A stretch of 64,000 nt of DNA from an uncultured Acholeplasmatales bacterium (GTDB lineage Bacteria; Bacillota_I; Bacilli_A; Acholeplasmatales; Anaeroplasmataceae): the NCBI GenBank assembly GCA_944324805.1, contig CALUXS010000001.1:62001-126000 (forward strand), written 5' to 3'. Shown piece after piece: positions 20,180-29,839 of this stretch (position 1 is the first letter of the stretch; each line of letters starts with the position of its first letter). The notes beneath the pieces are model-generated. The model was not told where the DNA came from and did not search any database. It was given only the letters and a program-made list of their open reading frames with translations. A program made the translations under genes and the position numbers.

Positions 20180-21094
20180 ATGAAAGTAGTATTTTTAGGT
20201 ACACCAGAATTTGCTATTCCTACACTAGAAATGTTAAATAAGAATTATGATGTTGTATTAGTTGTTACTCAACCTGATAAACCGGGTAAACATAATAAAT
20301 TGACTGAACCACCTGTCAAAACAAAGGCAAAAGAGCTAGGACTAGATGTATTCCAACCGGTTAGTATTAAAGAAGATTATCAGTATATTTTAGATAAAAA
20401 TGCTGATATTATGATTACAGCCGCATATGGTCAATTTATTCCCACAAAATTACTTAAAAGCTTTAAATTTGCCTTAAATGTACATGGCTCACTACTTCCT
20501 AAGCATCGTGGTGGAGCTCCTATTCAAAGGTCAATTATTAATGGCGATTTAAAAACAGGGGTTACAATCATGGAAATGATTGCTAAAATGGATGCAGGTA
20601 GAATGTATAGTCAAGAGGAGTTACCAATTTTAGATAGTGATAATAGTGATTCTATATTTTCAAAGCTTTCAGTCTTAGGAAGCGAATTATTATTTAGAAC
20701 CCTTCCGGATATTTTGTCAGGTAAGAATCAAGGAATTATGCAAGATGAGTCTAAGGCAACTTATTCATATAATTTAACTAAACAAGAAGAAATAATAAAT
20801 TTCAATAAGAAAAGTCGTGAAATATTTAATCAGGTAAGAGGATTAGCTACAAATCCAGGAGCTTCATTTATTTATAAAAATCAAACATTTAAGATTTATG
20901 AGACAAAAATTGTAAATGATAGTACTGATAAAATCCCAGGAACAATTTTAAGTTTAAAAAATGAATTTAAAATTAAAACAAGTGATGGTGCAATTAGTAT
21001 AATTTTGATAAAACCACAAGGTAAAAAAACTATGCCAATTAAAAACTTTTTAAATGGTCAAAGAATATTTGCAGAAGATGATGTAATTATTTAA
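20180..21094 (+). CDS. fmt: methionyl-tRNA formyltransferase
   Basis: The 304-residue enzyme formylates initiator Met-tRNA. It has MKVVFLGTPEFAIP at the N-terminus, VVTQPDKPGKHNKL, the catalytic block NVHGSLLPKHRGGAPIQ near residue 106, and GVTIMEMIAKMDAG. I chose ATG 20180, since the GGAG at 20165-20168 is 11 bases upstream, while the ATG at 20171 lies only 2 bases from it. The gene directly follows priA as in B. subtilis (priA-def-fmt), but def is missing from the pair here. Confidence 0.94.
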   Translation: MKVVFLGTPEFAIPTLEMLNKNYDVVLVVTQPDKPGKHNKLTEPPVKTKAKELGLDVFQPVSIKEDYQYILDKNADIMITAAYGQFIPTKLLKSFKFALNVHGSLLPKHRGGAPIQRSIINGDLKTGVTIMEMIAKMDAGRMYSQEELPILDSDNSDSIFSKLSVLGSELLFRTLPDILSGKNQGIMQDESKATYSYNLTKQEEIINFNKKSREIFNQVRGLATNPGASFIYKNQTFKIYETKIVNDSTDKIPGTILSLKNEFKIKTSDGAISIILIKPQGKKTMPIKNFLNGQRIFAEDDVII

Positions 21095-21128
21095 TTTTAT
21101 GCTATAATAAATAAACGGTGGTGATGTC

Positions 21129-22448
21129 ATGAACTTTCATAAACTTAAAGAGACTAGTATTTACAATAATATGTTTGGTTTTGAGAGTAATATTGATATT
21201 ACTAATGATACTCAGGTTTTATTTAGAAAAAATGTAGTTATAAAAAATATTATATTTATTTCAAACTTGATTTATACATTTATATTTTCTATAGCTTCTA
21301 TAGGTGAGCCTTCAAATTGGTTGTTGACAATAATATGCTTTCCTATAACATTTTTAGTGAACCACACTTTAAATAAGATGATAAATAGGGATAAAGAGAA
21401 TCTTTTAAAGCAGCAAATTGCTATGTATATGTGCTGTTTTTATATGTTTCTTTCAGCAATACTTATTTATACAAAATTAAAGACAGGCGTCTCAGCTAAT
21501 TATTTAGGTGAGGTTGGATATATCTTATTTTACTATTCATTAGTAATATGTTCATTCTACCAAGATAAAAAAATGCTAAAACAAGTATATGGTTGGAGTT
21601 TAGTTATTATTACTGTAATTCATTTTTCGTTAACTTATAATATTGTTTTTGGCGATAATGCTTTAGAAGGAACAAATTTTTTCAAAACATTTTTTACATC
21701 ATATGAATTTAAGGATATTTTATTACGAACTATAATTCTTATTATTTTTATGCTTGTTCTTTATATAAGTGTTTCTATGAGCAATTATATGCAAGAAGAA
21801 AGAAAAAAAGAACTTAAGAAGCGCCGTGAGGTTGAAGATGATTACACTAAGGTTGTAACAAAAATATTTGAAACTACTCTTACACAAAAAACAAGAAGTG
21901 ATGAGGAAATTAATCAAAGTAAATTACTTTGTGAGATGAGTAAAAAATTAAGTAGCTTGTTAGGTAGAGATGCCAAGTTTTGTGATGAGGTAGAGAAATA
22001 TGCAAATATTCATATTGTTAGTCACTTTGACTTTTATTTAAGTGATATAAAAGATGAGGAAGAAAAATTTTTAAAATTAAAGGAAGAAACTAAGTTAGGT
22101 AGTATCGTAATTTCTAGACTGCAATTAGAAAGAAAAACAGAGGATATAATTAGAGCACATATGGATGGCTCAAATGATGATGCTTTTACTGAAAGAATGT
22201 GTAAGATTCAAAATGATGAAAAATCTCAAATAATTATGATTTCTGATTTATATATTACTTTAAGAAGCATTAGAAGTTATAAGAGAGCTTTAAATCACAA
22301 TACAGCAATTAATTATTTAAAAGATACATATCGAATTTATTTTGATCCACAAATTTTTGATCGTTTTATACGATTTCAAGATGATTTTGAAAAACTATAT
22401 GATAACTTTAAGGAGAATTTAGATGGAACACAAGATTTATTATCCTAG
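21129..22448 (+). CDS. six-helix membrane protein with degenerate HD-GYP-like cytoplasmic domain
   Basis: The 439-residue protein has six hydrophobic helices within about residues 38-222, followed by a charged coiled-coil-like segment and a cytoplasmic domain. The end of that domain (DLYITLRSIRSYKRALNHNTAINYLKD, then FDPQIFDRF) resembles the C-terminus of HD-GYP cyclic-di-GMP phosphodiesterases. However the HD and GYP metal motifs themselves are absent, so it is probably not a phosphodiesterase and may be a sensor or adaptor. It overlaps the next gene by 26 bases. The assignment of the degenerate domain is inference from the last 60 residues. Confidence 0.55.
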   Translation: MNFHKLKETSIYNNMFGFESNIDITNDTQVLFRKNVVIKNIIFISNLIYTFIFSIASIGEPSNWLLTIICFPITFLVNHTLNKMINRDKENLLKQQIAMYMCCFYMFLSAILIYTKLKTGVSANYLGEVGYILFYYSLVICSFYQDKKMLKQVYGWSLVIITVIHFSLTYNIVFGDNALEGTNFFKTFFTSYEFKDILLRTIILIIFMLVLYISVSMSNYMQEERKKELKKRREVEDDYTKVVTKIFETTLTQKTRSDEEINQSKLLCEMSKKLSSLLGRDAKFCDEVEKYANIHIVSHFDFYLSDIKDEEEKFLKLKEETKLGSIVISRLQLERKTEDIIRAHMDGSNDDAFTERMCKIQNDEKSQIIMISDLYITLRSIRSYKRALNHNTAINYLKDTYRIYFDPQIFDRFIRFQDDFEKLYDNFKENLDGTQDLLS

Positions 22449-22668
22449 TGGCGTTTGCTCTAGAAAGATTGAATTTGACTATGAGAACGGAAAATTGTAT
22501 AATTTAAACTTCACAGGGGGTTGTCCAGGAAATCTAAAGGCAATTAGTAAGCTAGCAGAAGGAATGGAGTTAACTACCTTAGTGAATATTTTAGCTGGAA
22601 ATACATGTGGTGCTAAAACTACATCATGCGCAGATCAATTAGTAAAAGCAATTAAGGAGGTACTATAA
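22423..22668 (+). CDS. TSCPD domain protein (TIGR03905-like)
   Basis: The 81-residue protein has two cysteine pairs, around GVCSRKI, GGCPGN, GNTCG and TSCADQL, the TSCPD-type pattern seen as a stand-alone family in Firmicutes and as the C-terminal zinc-binding part of B12-dependent ribonucleotide reductase NrdJ. Its function alone is unknown. It overlaps the upstream membrane protein gene by 26 bases and precedes metK by one base, so translation is probably coupled. Confidence 0.75.
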   Translation: MEHKIYYPSGVCSRKIEFDYENGKLYNLNFTGGCPGNLKAISKLAEGMELTTLVNILAGNTCGAKTTSCADQLVKAIKEVL

Positions 22669-22669
22669 A

Positions 22670-23824
22670 ATGGCAAAATTTTTTACATCTGAAGCAGTTA
22701 CTGAAGGACATCCTGATAAAATAGCTGATCAAATTAGTGATGCTGTATTAGATGATGTTCTAGCAGCTGATAAAAATGGTAGAGTAGCATGTGAGACTGT
22801 TTGTACAACAGGAATGGTATTTGTTTGTGGAGAAATCACTACTAATCACTATGTTGACGTGCAAAATATTGTGCGTGAAACTGTTAGAAATATTGGGTAT
22901 ACACGTGGTAAATTTGGTTTTGATGCGGATAATTTAGCAGTGCTAGTTGCAATTGATCCTCAATCACCTGATATTGCAATGGGTGTTGACGAAAGTGATA
23001 CTCATGAACAAGGTGCTGGTGATCAAGGAATTATGTTTGGTTATGCATGCGATGAGACTAAAGAATTGATGCCTATGGCGATAACTTTAGCTCAAAAGTT
23101 AGCAATGCGTTTAACTGAGGTAAGAAAAAATGGTACGTTAAGTTATTTAAGACCTGATGGAAAAACTCAAGTTACAGTTGAATATGATGACAATGATAAA
23201 ATTAAAAGAGTTGATACTGTACTAATTTCATCTCAACATGATCCAAATGTAAATATGGATACATTAGCCGCTGACTTAAAACGTGAAGTTGTTTTAAAGG
23301 TTATCCCATCAGATTTAATCGATGAAAAAACAAAATTTTTATTCAATCCAACAGGACGTTTCGTTGTCGGAGGTCCTGCAGGTGATAGTGGTTTGACTGG
23401 TCGTAAAATTATTGTAGATACATATGGTGGTGCTGCATGTCACGGTGGTGGTGCATTTAGCGGTAAGGATCCTTCAAAGGTTGATAGAAGTGCATCATAT
23501 ATGGCGCGTTATATTGCTAAAAATATTGTAGCAGCTGGTTTATGTACAAAGTGTCAAGTTCAACTTTCTTATGCTATAGGTATTGCAAAGCCTACATCAG
23601 TAAATGTAGAAACATTTGGTACAAGTAAAGTTGATGAAAGAAAGATTGAAAAGGCAGTTGAAAAGATTTTCCCACTTACACCAAAGGGTATAATTGATCA
23701 TTTAAATTTAAAACGTCCTATTTACAAAAAGACTGCATGCTATGGTCACTTTGGTAGAGACGATGCCGATTTTACATGGGAAAGAACTGATAAGGTTGAA
23801 GAACTTAAAGAACTTTTAAAGTAA
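22670..23824 (+). CDS. metK: S-adenosylmethionine synthetase
   Basis: The 384-residue enzyme makes SAM from methionine and ATP. Diagnostic motifs are [16 protein letters not shown] near residue 14, [12 protein letters not shown] near residue 118, and the phosphate-binding [17 protein letters not shown] near residue 261. An AAGGAGG lies 9 bases upstream. No SAM riboswitch leader is possible because the upstream gene ends one base before. Confidence 0.97.
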   Translation: MAKFFTSEAVTEGHPDKIADQISDAVLDDVLAADKNGRVACETVCTTGMVFVCGEITTNHYVDVQNIVRETVRNIGYTRGKFGFDADNLAVLVAIDPQSPDIAMGVDESDTHEQGAGDQGIMFGYACDETKELMPMAITLAQKLAMRLTEVRKNGTLSYLRPDGKTQVTVEYDDNDKIKRVDTVLISSQHDPNVNMDTLAADLKREVVLKVIPSDLIDEKTKFLFNPTGRFVVGGPAGDSGLTGRKIIVDTYGGAACHGGGAFSGKDPSKVDRSASYMARYIAKNIVAAGLCTKCQVQLSYAIGIAKPTSVNVETFGTSKVDERKIEKAVEKIFPLTPKGIIDHLNLKRPIYKKTACYGHFGRDDADFTWERTDKVEELKELLK

Positions 23825-23882
23825 TTGATTCATAAGATTAATTATGTTATACTGATATAAAAGATATGGAGGGCATTAATAT

Positions 23883-24464
23883 ATGATTCTTGAAATGAGT
23901 TTTGGTTTAATTGTTGGTTTAGTTATACTTGCAATTATTGTTATTGCTGTGATATCAGTAATTGGATGGTATATTTCTACAAGAAATCGTTTCATACGTA
24001 TGACAGAAGATATTAATAATTCAGAATCACGTATAGATGTTTATTTAACAAAACGTTTTGATGATTTAACAAAAATGGTATCAACTGTTAAAGGATATAC
24101 AAAACATGAAAATGAAACATTAGCAAAAATTATTGAAATGCGTAATCCTGGTTCAAAAGCTTCAATGAAAGAGAAGGCTGAGTTTGATAGTTTGTTAACT
24201 CAAGCAACAAAACAATTGAATGTTGTTGTTGAGCAATATCCAAACTTAAAAGCTGATACTCTATTTGCAAATTTACAAAAAGAAATTTCAGAAATTGAGG
24301 AAAATTTACAAGCTGCTAGAAGCAACTATAATGCTAATGTTGCTAATTATAATAAAGCTATTCAAGTTTTCCCAAGTAGCATTGTTGCAGGAACTAGATT
24401 TACTAAGCGTGATTACTTTGAAGCAGAAGAGTCAAAGCGAAGCGACGTAGAAATTAATTTTTAA
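23883..24464 (+). CDS. lemA: LemA family protein
   Basis: The 193-residue protein has one N-terminal membrane helix (about residues 7-31) followed by an extracytoplasmic or cytoplasmic all-helical domain with the LemA pattern: YISTRNRFIRM, RIDVYLTKRFDDL, and ending in the NYN-rich helix. Family function is unclear. It has its own GGAGG-preceded start, and a terminator follows. Confidence 0.9.
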   Translation: MILEMSFGLIVGLVILAIIVIAVISVIGWYISTRNRFIRMTEDINNSESRIDVYLTKRFDDLTKMVSTVKGYTKHENETLAKIIEMRNPGSKASMKEKAEFDSLLTQATKQLNVVVEQYPNLKADTLFANLQKEISEIEENLQAARSNYNANVANYNKAIQVFPSSIVAGTRFTKRDYFEAEESKRSDVEINF

Positions 24465-24489
24465 GTAGAGAATAATCTCTACTTTTTTT
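24464..24489 (+). terminator. terminator after lemA
   Basis: AGTAGAG and CTCTACT arms with a 6-base AATAAT loop are followed by a T tract. Confidence 0.85.
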
Positions 24490-24513
24490 CTAAATAAAAT
24501 AAGGAGACTTAGT

Positions 24514-24945
24514 ATGAAGTTGTGGAAACTATTTAAGCAGCAAATAAAAATATTTTGGCCTTTTATTTTAGTATGCTCTATTTATGTTTTAATTTCATTA
24601 TTATGGATTGATGAATATACAAATTGCTTGTTTAAAATGGTAACTGGTTTTCCTTGCCCTGGTTGTGGTTTAACACGTGCTTTTCTAAGTATCCTACATT
24701 TTGATTTTAAGGCAAGTTTCTTTTATAATCCTTCTTGGCCTGTAGTTATCTTAATTGTACTAGTAATTTTCTTTTCTCCTACAAAATTAGGTAAAACTTT
24801 AATGCATAGTAAGATTTTTTGGGCGTTTTCTATTGGTATAATTTTTGGACTATATATTTATAGAATGATAAATATATTTCCAAATTATCCTTTAAATTAT
24901 GAACCTAGAAATTTAATAAATATTTTAAAAAAACTCCTCTATTAA
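24514..24945 (+). CDS. DUF2752 membrane protein
   Basis: The 143-residue protein has three or four membrane helices and the DUF2752 signature FPCPGCGLTRAFLSILH near residues 48-64, where the CPGCGLTR motif is almost invariant. The function is unknown. The codons for its last residues form the 5' arm of a hairpin whose 3' arm is the ribosome binding site of the next gene. Confidence 0.88.
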   Translation: MKLWKLFKQQIKIFWPFILVCSIYVLISLLWIDEYTNCLFKMVTGFPCPGCGLTRAFLSILHFDFKASFFYNPSWPVVILIVLVIFFSPTKLGKTLMHSKIFWAFSIGIIFGLYIYRMINIFPNYPLNYEPRNLINILKKLLY

Positions 24946-24972
24946 CTATTTATATAAAAAAGGAGTTTTTTT
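24927..24972 (+). terminator. hairpin whose 3' arm is the Shine-Dalgarno of the next gene
   Basis: AAAAAAACTCCT (24927-24938) pairs with AGGAGTTTTTTT (24961-24972). It looks like a terminator with a T tract, but the downstream ATG is at 24973 and the GGAG inside the 3' arm is its only ribosome binding site. It could therefore act as terminator, as translation block, or both. Confidence 0.6.
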
Positions 24973-25341
24973 ATGTATTGTAAAGATTGTAATTCATTTT
25001 TTGTCGAGGAAAGAGATTTTCTAGAGTTGTTTAAGAAAAAACATAGTTATTTTTGTCTAAAATGTAAGGAAAAATATCAATTGAATATAGAAAATATAGT
25101 TGTACCTCTAGAAAATGGGTATAGACTCATTGTAATCAGTCTTTTTAAAAATACTATAAAGAAAAATATTATTCCCTATTTATTTAGTGTATATAGTAAA
25201 GTCTATGAAAAAATTGTAAATCTAGGATTCATTATTGTTGAAGATTATTTTTCTTTTAATAATTTAAAATTATATGAAAAAATAGCTGTTATAAATGCTA
25301 GAGATATAATTTTACTTGTTTATAATTTCTTTGATTTCTAA
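24973..25341 (+). CDS. uncharacterised protein with N-terminal zinc ribbon, in comFC position
   Basis: The 122-residue protein has CKDC at residues 3-6 and CLKC near residue 28, a likely zinc ribbon, followed by a helical or strand-rich domain that I do not recognise. In many Firmicutes the gene directly upstream of hpf is comFC, which also starts with a zinc ribbon, but the phosphoribosyltransferase motif of ComFC is not visible here. It may be a very divergent or shortened relative; that is a guess from position. Confidence 0.5.
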   Translation: MYCKDCNSFFVEERDFLELFKKKHSYFCLKCKEKYQLNIENIVVPLENGYRLIVISLFKNTIKKNIIPYLFSVYSKVYEKIVNLGFIIVEDYFSFNNLKLYEKIAVINARDIILLVYNFFDF

Positions 25342-25355
25342 TATAACACTTTTTA

Positions 25356-25384
25356 TTGAAAACGTTTTATTTTAATGCTATAAT
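25356..25384 (+). promoter_or_regulatory. promoter of hpf
   Basis: TTGAAA at 25356-25361, a 17-base spacer and TATAAT at 25379-25384, giving a leader of roughly 135 bases before the hpf start. Confidence 0.8.
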
Positions 25385-25390
25385 ATAGCT

Positions 25391-25506
25391 AGAAGAGATG
25401 CTAGTCTTGAATTAAATATTTGCCTCGCATGAGTTTTTCTCATTATATTCTTTTTAAGGCTAGTTTCTCAACTTGTAGTTAGGTTTTACCTAAATTTAAA
25501 CTACAT
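25391..25506 (+). ncRNA. structured 5' leader of hpf (candidate regulatory RNA)
   Basis: The leader holds two hairpins. The first pairs GAGATGCTAGTCTT (25397-25410) with AAGGCTAGTTTCTC, a 14-bp stem with one mismatch, and encloses a smaller ATGAG/CTCAT hairpin. The second pairs GTAGT with ACTAC and contains TAGGT-TTT-ACCTA. A free ribosome binding site (AAGGAG) follows. Structured leaders upstream of raiA/hpf are known in Firmicutes (raiA and raiA-hairpin motifs); I cannot say whether this one is a member. Confidence 0.5.
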
Positions 25507-25527
25507 TTATTTAAGGAGTGAACGATT

Positions 25528-26067
25528 ATGTTAAAAGTTGAAGTTGTTGGCAAAAATGGTTTTGAGCCTTCTAATTCTAATAAGGAGTATGCAGTAAAAA
25601 AATTATCTAAATTAGAACAATATTTTGAGGATGAAGGCGAATTACAAGCACGTGTTGTTTGTAAGGTATATCCTACATATCATAAAGTAGAGATTACAGT
25701 TCCAACCAAGAATGTCTTATTGAGATCAGAGGTTATGGAAAAGGACATTTATGCAGCTATCGATTGCTCAATTGACAAGTTGATGAAACAAGTTCGTAAG
25801 TATAAGACTAAATTTAAAGATAATTCTAATAAAGATGGAATAAAAGAGGTTGCCGCTTTATATGAAGAGAAAGAGGAAGTAACCCCACGCTTCGTTCGTG
25901 ATAAGCAAATTGAACTAGAACCAATGACTAAGGAAGAGGCATTAGATCAAATGGAATTACTAGGTCACGATTTCTTTGTATATTTAGATAAAAATACACA
26001 TAAAACAAATGTTATTTACTTACGTGACGATGGCGATTATGCCGTAATTGAGACTAAAACAAAGTAA
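25528..26067 (+). CDS. hpf: ribosome hibernation promoting factor, long form
   Basis: The 179-residue protein has the N-terminal S30AE ribosome-binding domain (about residues 1-100) and the C-terminal dimerisation domain (about 120-175) with the FVRDKQIELEPMTKEEALDQMELLGHDFFVYLD pattern. Long HPF dimerises 70S ribosomes into inactive 100S particles during slow growth. It precedes secA and prfB, as in B. subtilis, and ends at a strong terminator. Confidence 0.95.
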   Translation: MLKVEVVGKNGFEPSNSNKEYAVKKLSKLEQYFEDEGELQARVVCKVYPTYHKVEITVPTKNVLLRSEVMEKDIYAAIDCSIDKLMKQVRKYKTKFKDNSNKDGIKEVAALYEEKEEVTPRFVRDKQIELEPMTKEEALDQMELLGHDFFVYLDKNTHKTNVIYLRDDGDYAVIETKTK

Positions 26068-26085
26068 GATGATAGATCTTTTAAT

Positions 26086-26118
26086 AAGGACAGCACGATG
26101 TGCTGTCTTTTATTTTTG
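26086..26118 (+). terminator. terminator after hpf
   Basis: GACAGCAC-GAT-GTGCTGTC is a perfect 8-bp stem followed by TTTTATTTTT. Confidence 0.9.
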
Positions 26119-26125
26119 TAATTTA

Positions 26126-26154
26126 TTGAAAAAATGATGCTAATAGAGTATAAT
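26126..26154 (+). promoter_or_regulatory. promoter of secA
   Basis: TTGAAA at 26126-26131, 17-base spacer, TATAAT at 26149-26154, about 35 bases before the secA start. Confidence 0.8.
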
Positions 26155-26189
26155 AACAAAGATGTATCTTACATTTTCGGAGGTTAAAA

Positions 26190-28718
26190 ATGTTTAAAAA
26201 ATTATTTGACTCAGGTCGTAAAGAATTAAAAAGATGTGCTAAGATTGCAGATAAGGTTTTAGCACTTGAAGAAACTATAGAAAAATTAAGTGATGAGGAA
26301 TTAAAGGCGAAGACTACATATTTCAAAGACTTATTAAAACAAGGTAAGACTTTAGATGATATATTAGTTGAGGCATATGCGGTATGTCGTGAGGCAGCAT
26401 TTAGAGTAACAGGAATGAAAGCCTTTAGAGTACAAATTATTGGTGCTATTGCAATTCATGGTGGAAACATTGCAGAAATGAAAACAGGTGAAGGTAAAAC
26501 ATTAACAGCTGTTTTCCCTGCATACTTGAATGCTTTAACTGGAGATGGTGTTCATATTGTTACAGTTAATGAGTACCTAGCTCAAAGAGAGACAACTGGT
26601 GAAATTGGGGAAATTTATCGTTACTTAGGTTTAACAGTTGGATTAAATCTACGTGAGATAACTAGAGAAGAAAAAAGAGCAGCATATGAGTGTGATATTT
26701 TATATTCTACAAATAGTGAATTAGGATTTGATTATTTACGTGATCATATGGTAGCCTATAAGAATCAAATGGTTCAAAGACCTCTAAATTATGCAATTAT
26801 TGATGAGGTTGACTCTATTTTGATTGATGAGGCACGTACACCACTTATTATCAGTGGTGGAGCTACAGATAAATCTATGGCATATATTCAAGCTGATACT
26901 TTTGCAAAACGTTTAAAGGATGAAGATTACGAATTAGATTTAGAAACTAAAACAATTGTTTTAACACCTAGTGGTATCAATAAAGCAGAAAGATTTTTTG
27001 GTGTAGACAATTTATATGATATTAAGTATGTAACTTTAGTTCATCATATTAATAATGCCTTAAAGGCTAACTATATTTTCCATTCAGGTGTAGAATACGT
27101 TGTACAGAATGGTGAGGTAAATATTGTAGACTCATTCACAGGACGTATTTTGAAGGGGCGTCAATATAGTGAAGGTTTGCATCAAGCTATTGAAGCAAAG
27201 GAAAATGTTGAAATAAAGAAGGAAACAACAACTGTTGCTACTATTACATATCAAAATTATTTCAGAATGTATAAAAAATTATCAGGTATGACAGGTACGG
27301 CAAAAACTGAAGAAGAGGAATTCCGAGATATTTATAATATGTATGTTGTAGAAATTCCTACGAATAGACCTGTTATTCGTGAAGACAAACCTGATTTATT
27401 ATTCTTAACTAAAGAAGCAAAATTTAAGGCATTAATAAATGAAATAAAGGAACGTCATGAAAAAGGACAACCAATCCTAGTTGGTACAGCAGATGTTGAA
27501 ACATCAGAGTTAGTAAGTAATATGCTTAATAAAATTAATTTACCACATGAAGTTTTGAATGCTAAAAATAATGCAAGAGAAGCAGAAATTGTTGCTTTAG
27601 CCGGTCAAAAAGGTGCTATTACTATTTCTACTAATATGGCTGGTCGTGGTACTGATATTAAGCTTGGTGATGGAGTTAAGGAATTAGGTGGTCTAGCTGT
27701 TCTAGGAACTGAACGCCATGAATCACGTCGTATTGATAATCAGTTAAGAGGACGTTCTGGTCGTCAAGGAGATCCTGGATATTCACGTTTCTTCATATCA
27801 GTTGAAGATGATTTACTTGTTAGATTTGGTGGAGATTCACTTAAGAATCGTATCAGTTGGGTTTTAAAAACATATAATAATGGTGATACAGATCTACCAC
27901 TAGAATCAAAATTGTTTACTAACGTCGTTACAAGTGCTCAGCAAAGAATTGAAGGAAATAACTTTGATGCCCGTAAGAATGTCTTAAAGTATGATGATGT
28001 TATTAGACGTCAAAGAGAAATTTTCTATAATCAAAGAACAGAAGTAATATCAGAAGATTCAATTGAACCACAAGCATTAAAAATGATTAAAGAAGGTATA
28101 AGTACTGTTGTAAATCAGCATATTAAATTGGTTTCAGGAAATAAATATGATATTGATGATGCAGCTATTTGCAATGCCTTTAACACCGAATATTTTGGCC
28201 CAAATCGTGTAGATATAAATGTAATTAAAACATTAGATGAGGTTCAAATTGTAGATTACTTATATGATATTGCAATGAAGATATTAGATGAAAAACGTGC
28301 TAGTTGTCCTGAGGCAGTTTTCCAAGAAATATTAAAGGCAATTATATTAAGGGTACTAGATAACAATTGGACACATCATATTGATGAAATGGATGGCTTG
28401 CGCCAAGGAGTTGGATTACAATCATATGCTCAACAAAATCCTCTACAAATTTATCAACAAGAGGGATTCCGTAAATTTGAGGCTATGATGGATAAAATTA
28501 GACTAGAAGTATTACGTTATTTAATGCGCGTTCAAATTCGTCAAAATATTGAGCGTGAGGATAATACTAAAAATTTAAGCACTAACCAAGATCCTGATAC
28601 TGCATTAAAGGCTAAACCTAAAACAACTAAAATCCCAAAAGTTGGAAGAAATGATTTATGTCCTTGTGGAAGTGGAAAAAAATATAAATATTGTCATGGA
28701 GCAAATGAAAAGGACTAA
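26190..28718 (+). CDS. secA: preprotein translocase ATPase SecA
   Basis: The 842-residue motor drives proteins through SecYEG. Visible are Walker [10 protein letters not shown] near residue 98, the DEAD-like [21 protein letters not shown] near residue 205, motif [12 protein letters not shown] near residue 484, [11 protein letters not shown], and the C-terminal SEC-C zinc motif [14 protein letters not shown] that binds SecB or ribosomes. GGAGG precedes the ATG. Confidence 0.97.
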   Translation: MFKKLFDSGRKELKRCAKIADKVLALEETIEKLSDEELKAKTTYFKDLLKQGKTLDDILVEAYAVCREAAFRVTGMKAFRVQIIGAIAIHGGNIAEMKTGEGKTLTAVFPAYLNALTGDGVHIVTVNEYLAQRETTGEIGEIYRYLGLTVGLNLREITREEKRAAYECDILYSTNSELGFDYLRDHMVAYKNQMVQRPLNYAIIDEVDSILIDEARTPLIISGGATDKSMAYIQADTFAKRLKDEDYELDLETKTIVLTPSGINKAERFFGVDNLYDIKYVTLVHHINNALKANYIFHSGVEYVVQNGEVNIVDSFTGRILKGRQYSEGLHQAIEAKENVEIKKETTTVATITYQNYFRMYKKLSGMTGTAKTEEEEFRDIYNMYVVEIPTNRPVIREDKPDLLFLTKEAKFKALINEIKERHEKGQPILVGTADVETSELVSNMLNKINLPHEVLNAKNNAREAEIVALAGQKGAITISTNMAGRGTDIKLGDGVKELGGLAVLGTERHESRRIDNQLRGRSGRQGDPGYSRFFISVEDDLLVRFGGDSLKNRISWVLKTYNNGDTDLPLESKLFTNVVTSAQQRIEGNNFDARKNVLKYDDVIRRQREIFYNQRTEVISEDSIEPQALKMIKEGISTVVNQHIKLVSGNKYDIDDAAICNAFNTEYFGPNRVDINVIKTLDEVQIVDYLYDIAMKILDEKRASCPEAVFQEILKAIILRVLDNNWTHHIDEMDGLRQGVGLQSYAQQNPLQIYQQEGFRKFEAMMDKIRLEVLRYLMRVQIRQNIEREDNTKNLSTNQDPDTALKAKPKTTKIPKVGRNDLCPCGSGKKYKYCHGANEKD

Positions 28719-28732
28719 AAGGAGGTATTAAA

Positions 28733-29839
28733 ATGGATCGCTATGAGATAAATAAATATTTAGAAAAATTTAAAATAAAAGTTGGTGATCTATTTGAAGC
28801 CTTACAAATCGAAAAGAAAAAAGAAAGGCTAGATATTTTAGATCAAGAGATATCTAGCCCTAATTTTTGGAATGATCAAAAACAAGCTAATAAGGTAATC
28901 AGCGAGGCAAATATTTTACGTGATGATATTAGTCTTTATAACAAAATTAAAACTGGTTTTGATGAATTGCTAGAATTAGATGAATTGGCTAAAGAAGACT
29001 CTAGTTTAAATGATATGCTAGATGAGGAAATTCTAACTTATATTAAGGAGTTAGATAAAGCTGAGGAAACAGCATTACTTTCTGATGAATATGATAGCTT
29101 AAATGCTATTGTTGAACTTCACCCAGGAGCAGGAGGAACAGAAAGTATGGATTGGGCTTTAATGCTTTATCGTATGTACTCTCGCTTTTGTCAAAAAAAG
29201 GGATTCAAGTTTGAAGTTTTAGATTACCAAGCTGGTGATGAAGCAGGGATAAAATCTGTTACTTTTTCAGTTAGAGGAAAATTTGCATATGGATTACTAA
29301 AAAGTGAGAGAGGAGTCCATCGATTAGTTAGAATTTCTCCTTTTGATAGCGGTGCAAGAAGACATACTTCATTTTGTTCTTGCGATGTTTCACCAGAAAT
29401 AGAAGAAACTAATATGGTTTCAATAAAAGAAGAAGAATTAAGAATTGACGTGTTTCATAGTAGTGGTGCAGGTGGTCAGAGTGTTAATACAACAGATTCT
29501 GCTGTTCGTATAACTCATTTGCCAACTGGTTTAGTTGTAACATGTCAAAATGAGCGTAGCCAAATCAAAAATCGAGAGGTTGCTCTAAAAATACTAAAGT
29601 CCAAGCTTTTAGAAAGAGAAATTTTGGCCAAACAAGAAGAATTAAAAAAATTAAAGGGAGAACAGATGGGAATAAATTTTGGGTCCCAAATTCGTTCTTA
29701 TGTTTTTTGTCCATATACGCTGGTTAAAGATCATAGAACTAATGAAGAGACTACAAATGTTAATGCCGTAATGGATGGAGATATTGAGGCATTCATGCTT
29801 GCTTATTTAAAGTATGAGAAAGGAGCAAATAATGTCTAA
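28733..29839 (+). CDS. prfB: peptide chain release factor 2 (no programmed frameshift)
   Basis: The 368-residue protein has the RF2 stop-codon recognition tripeptide SPF (in VRISPFDSG) and the catalytic GGQ in SSGAGGQSVN. The whole protein is read in one frame from the ATG at 28733; the in-frame TGA near codon 25 and upstream SD-like slippery CTT TGA that give autoregulated +1 frameshifting in most bacteria are absent. Its presence agrees with TGA being a stop here. An AAGGAGG lies upstream, and the gene overlaps yitT by 8 bases. Confidence 0.95.
   Translation: MDRYEINKYLEKFKIKVGDLFEALQIEKKKERLDILDQEISSPNFWNDQKQANKVISEANILRDDISLYNKIKTGFDELLELDELAKEDSSLNDMLDEEILTYIKELDKAEETALLSDEYDSLNAIVELHPGAGGTESMDWALMLYRMYSRFCQKKGFKFEVLDYQAGDEAGIKSVTFSVRGKFAYGLLKSERGVHRLVRISPFDSGARRHTSFCSCDVSPEIEETNMVSIKEEELRIDVFHSSGAGGQSVNTTDSAVRITHLPTGLVVTCQNERSQIKNREVALKILKSKLLEREILAKQEELKKLKGEQMGINFGSQIRSYVFCPYTLVKDHRTNEETTNVNAVMDGDIEAFMLAYLKYEKGANNV

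Noticed and set aside
22600-22670. SAM riboswitch before metK
   Set aside because: The upstream gene ends one base before the metK start and no leader exists.
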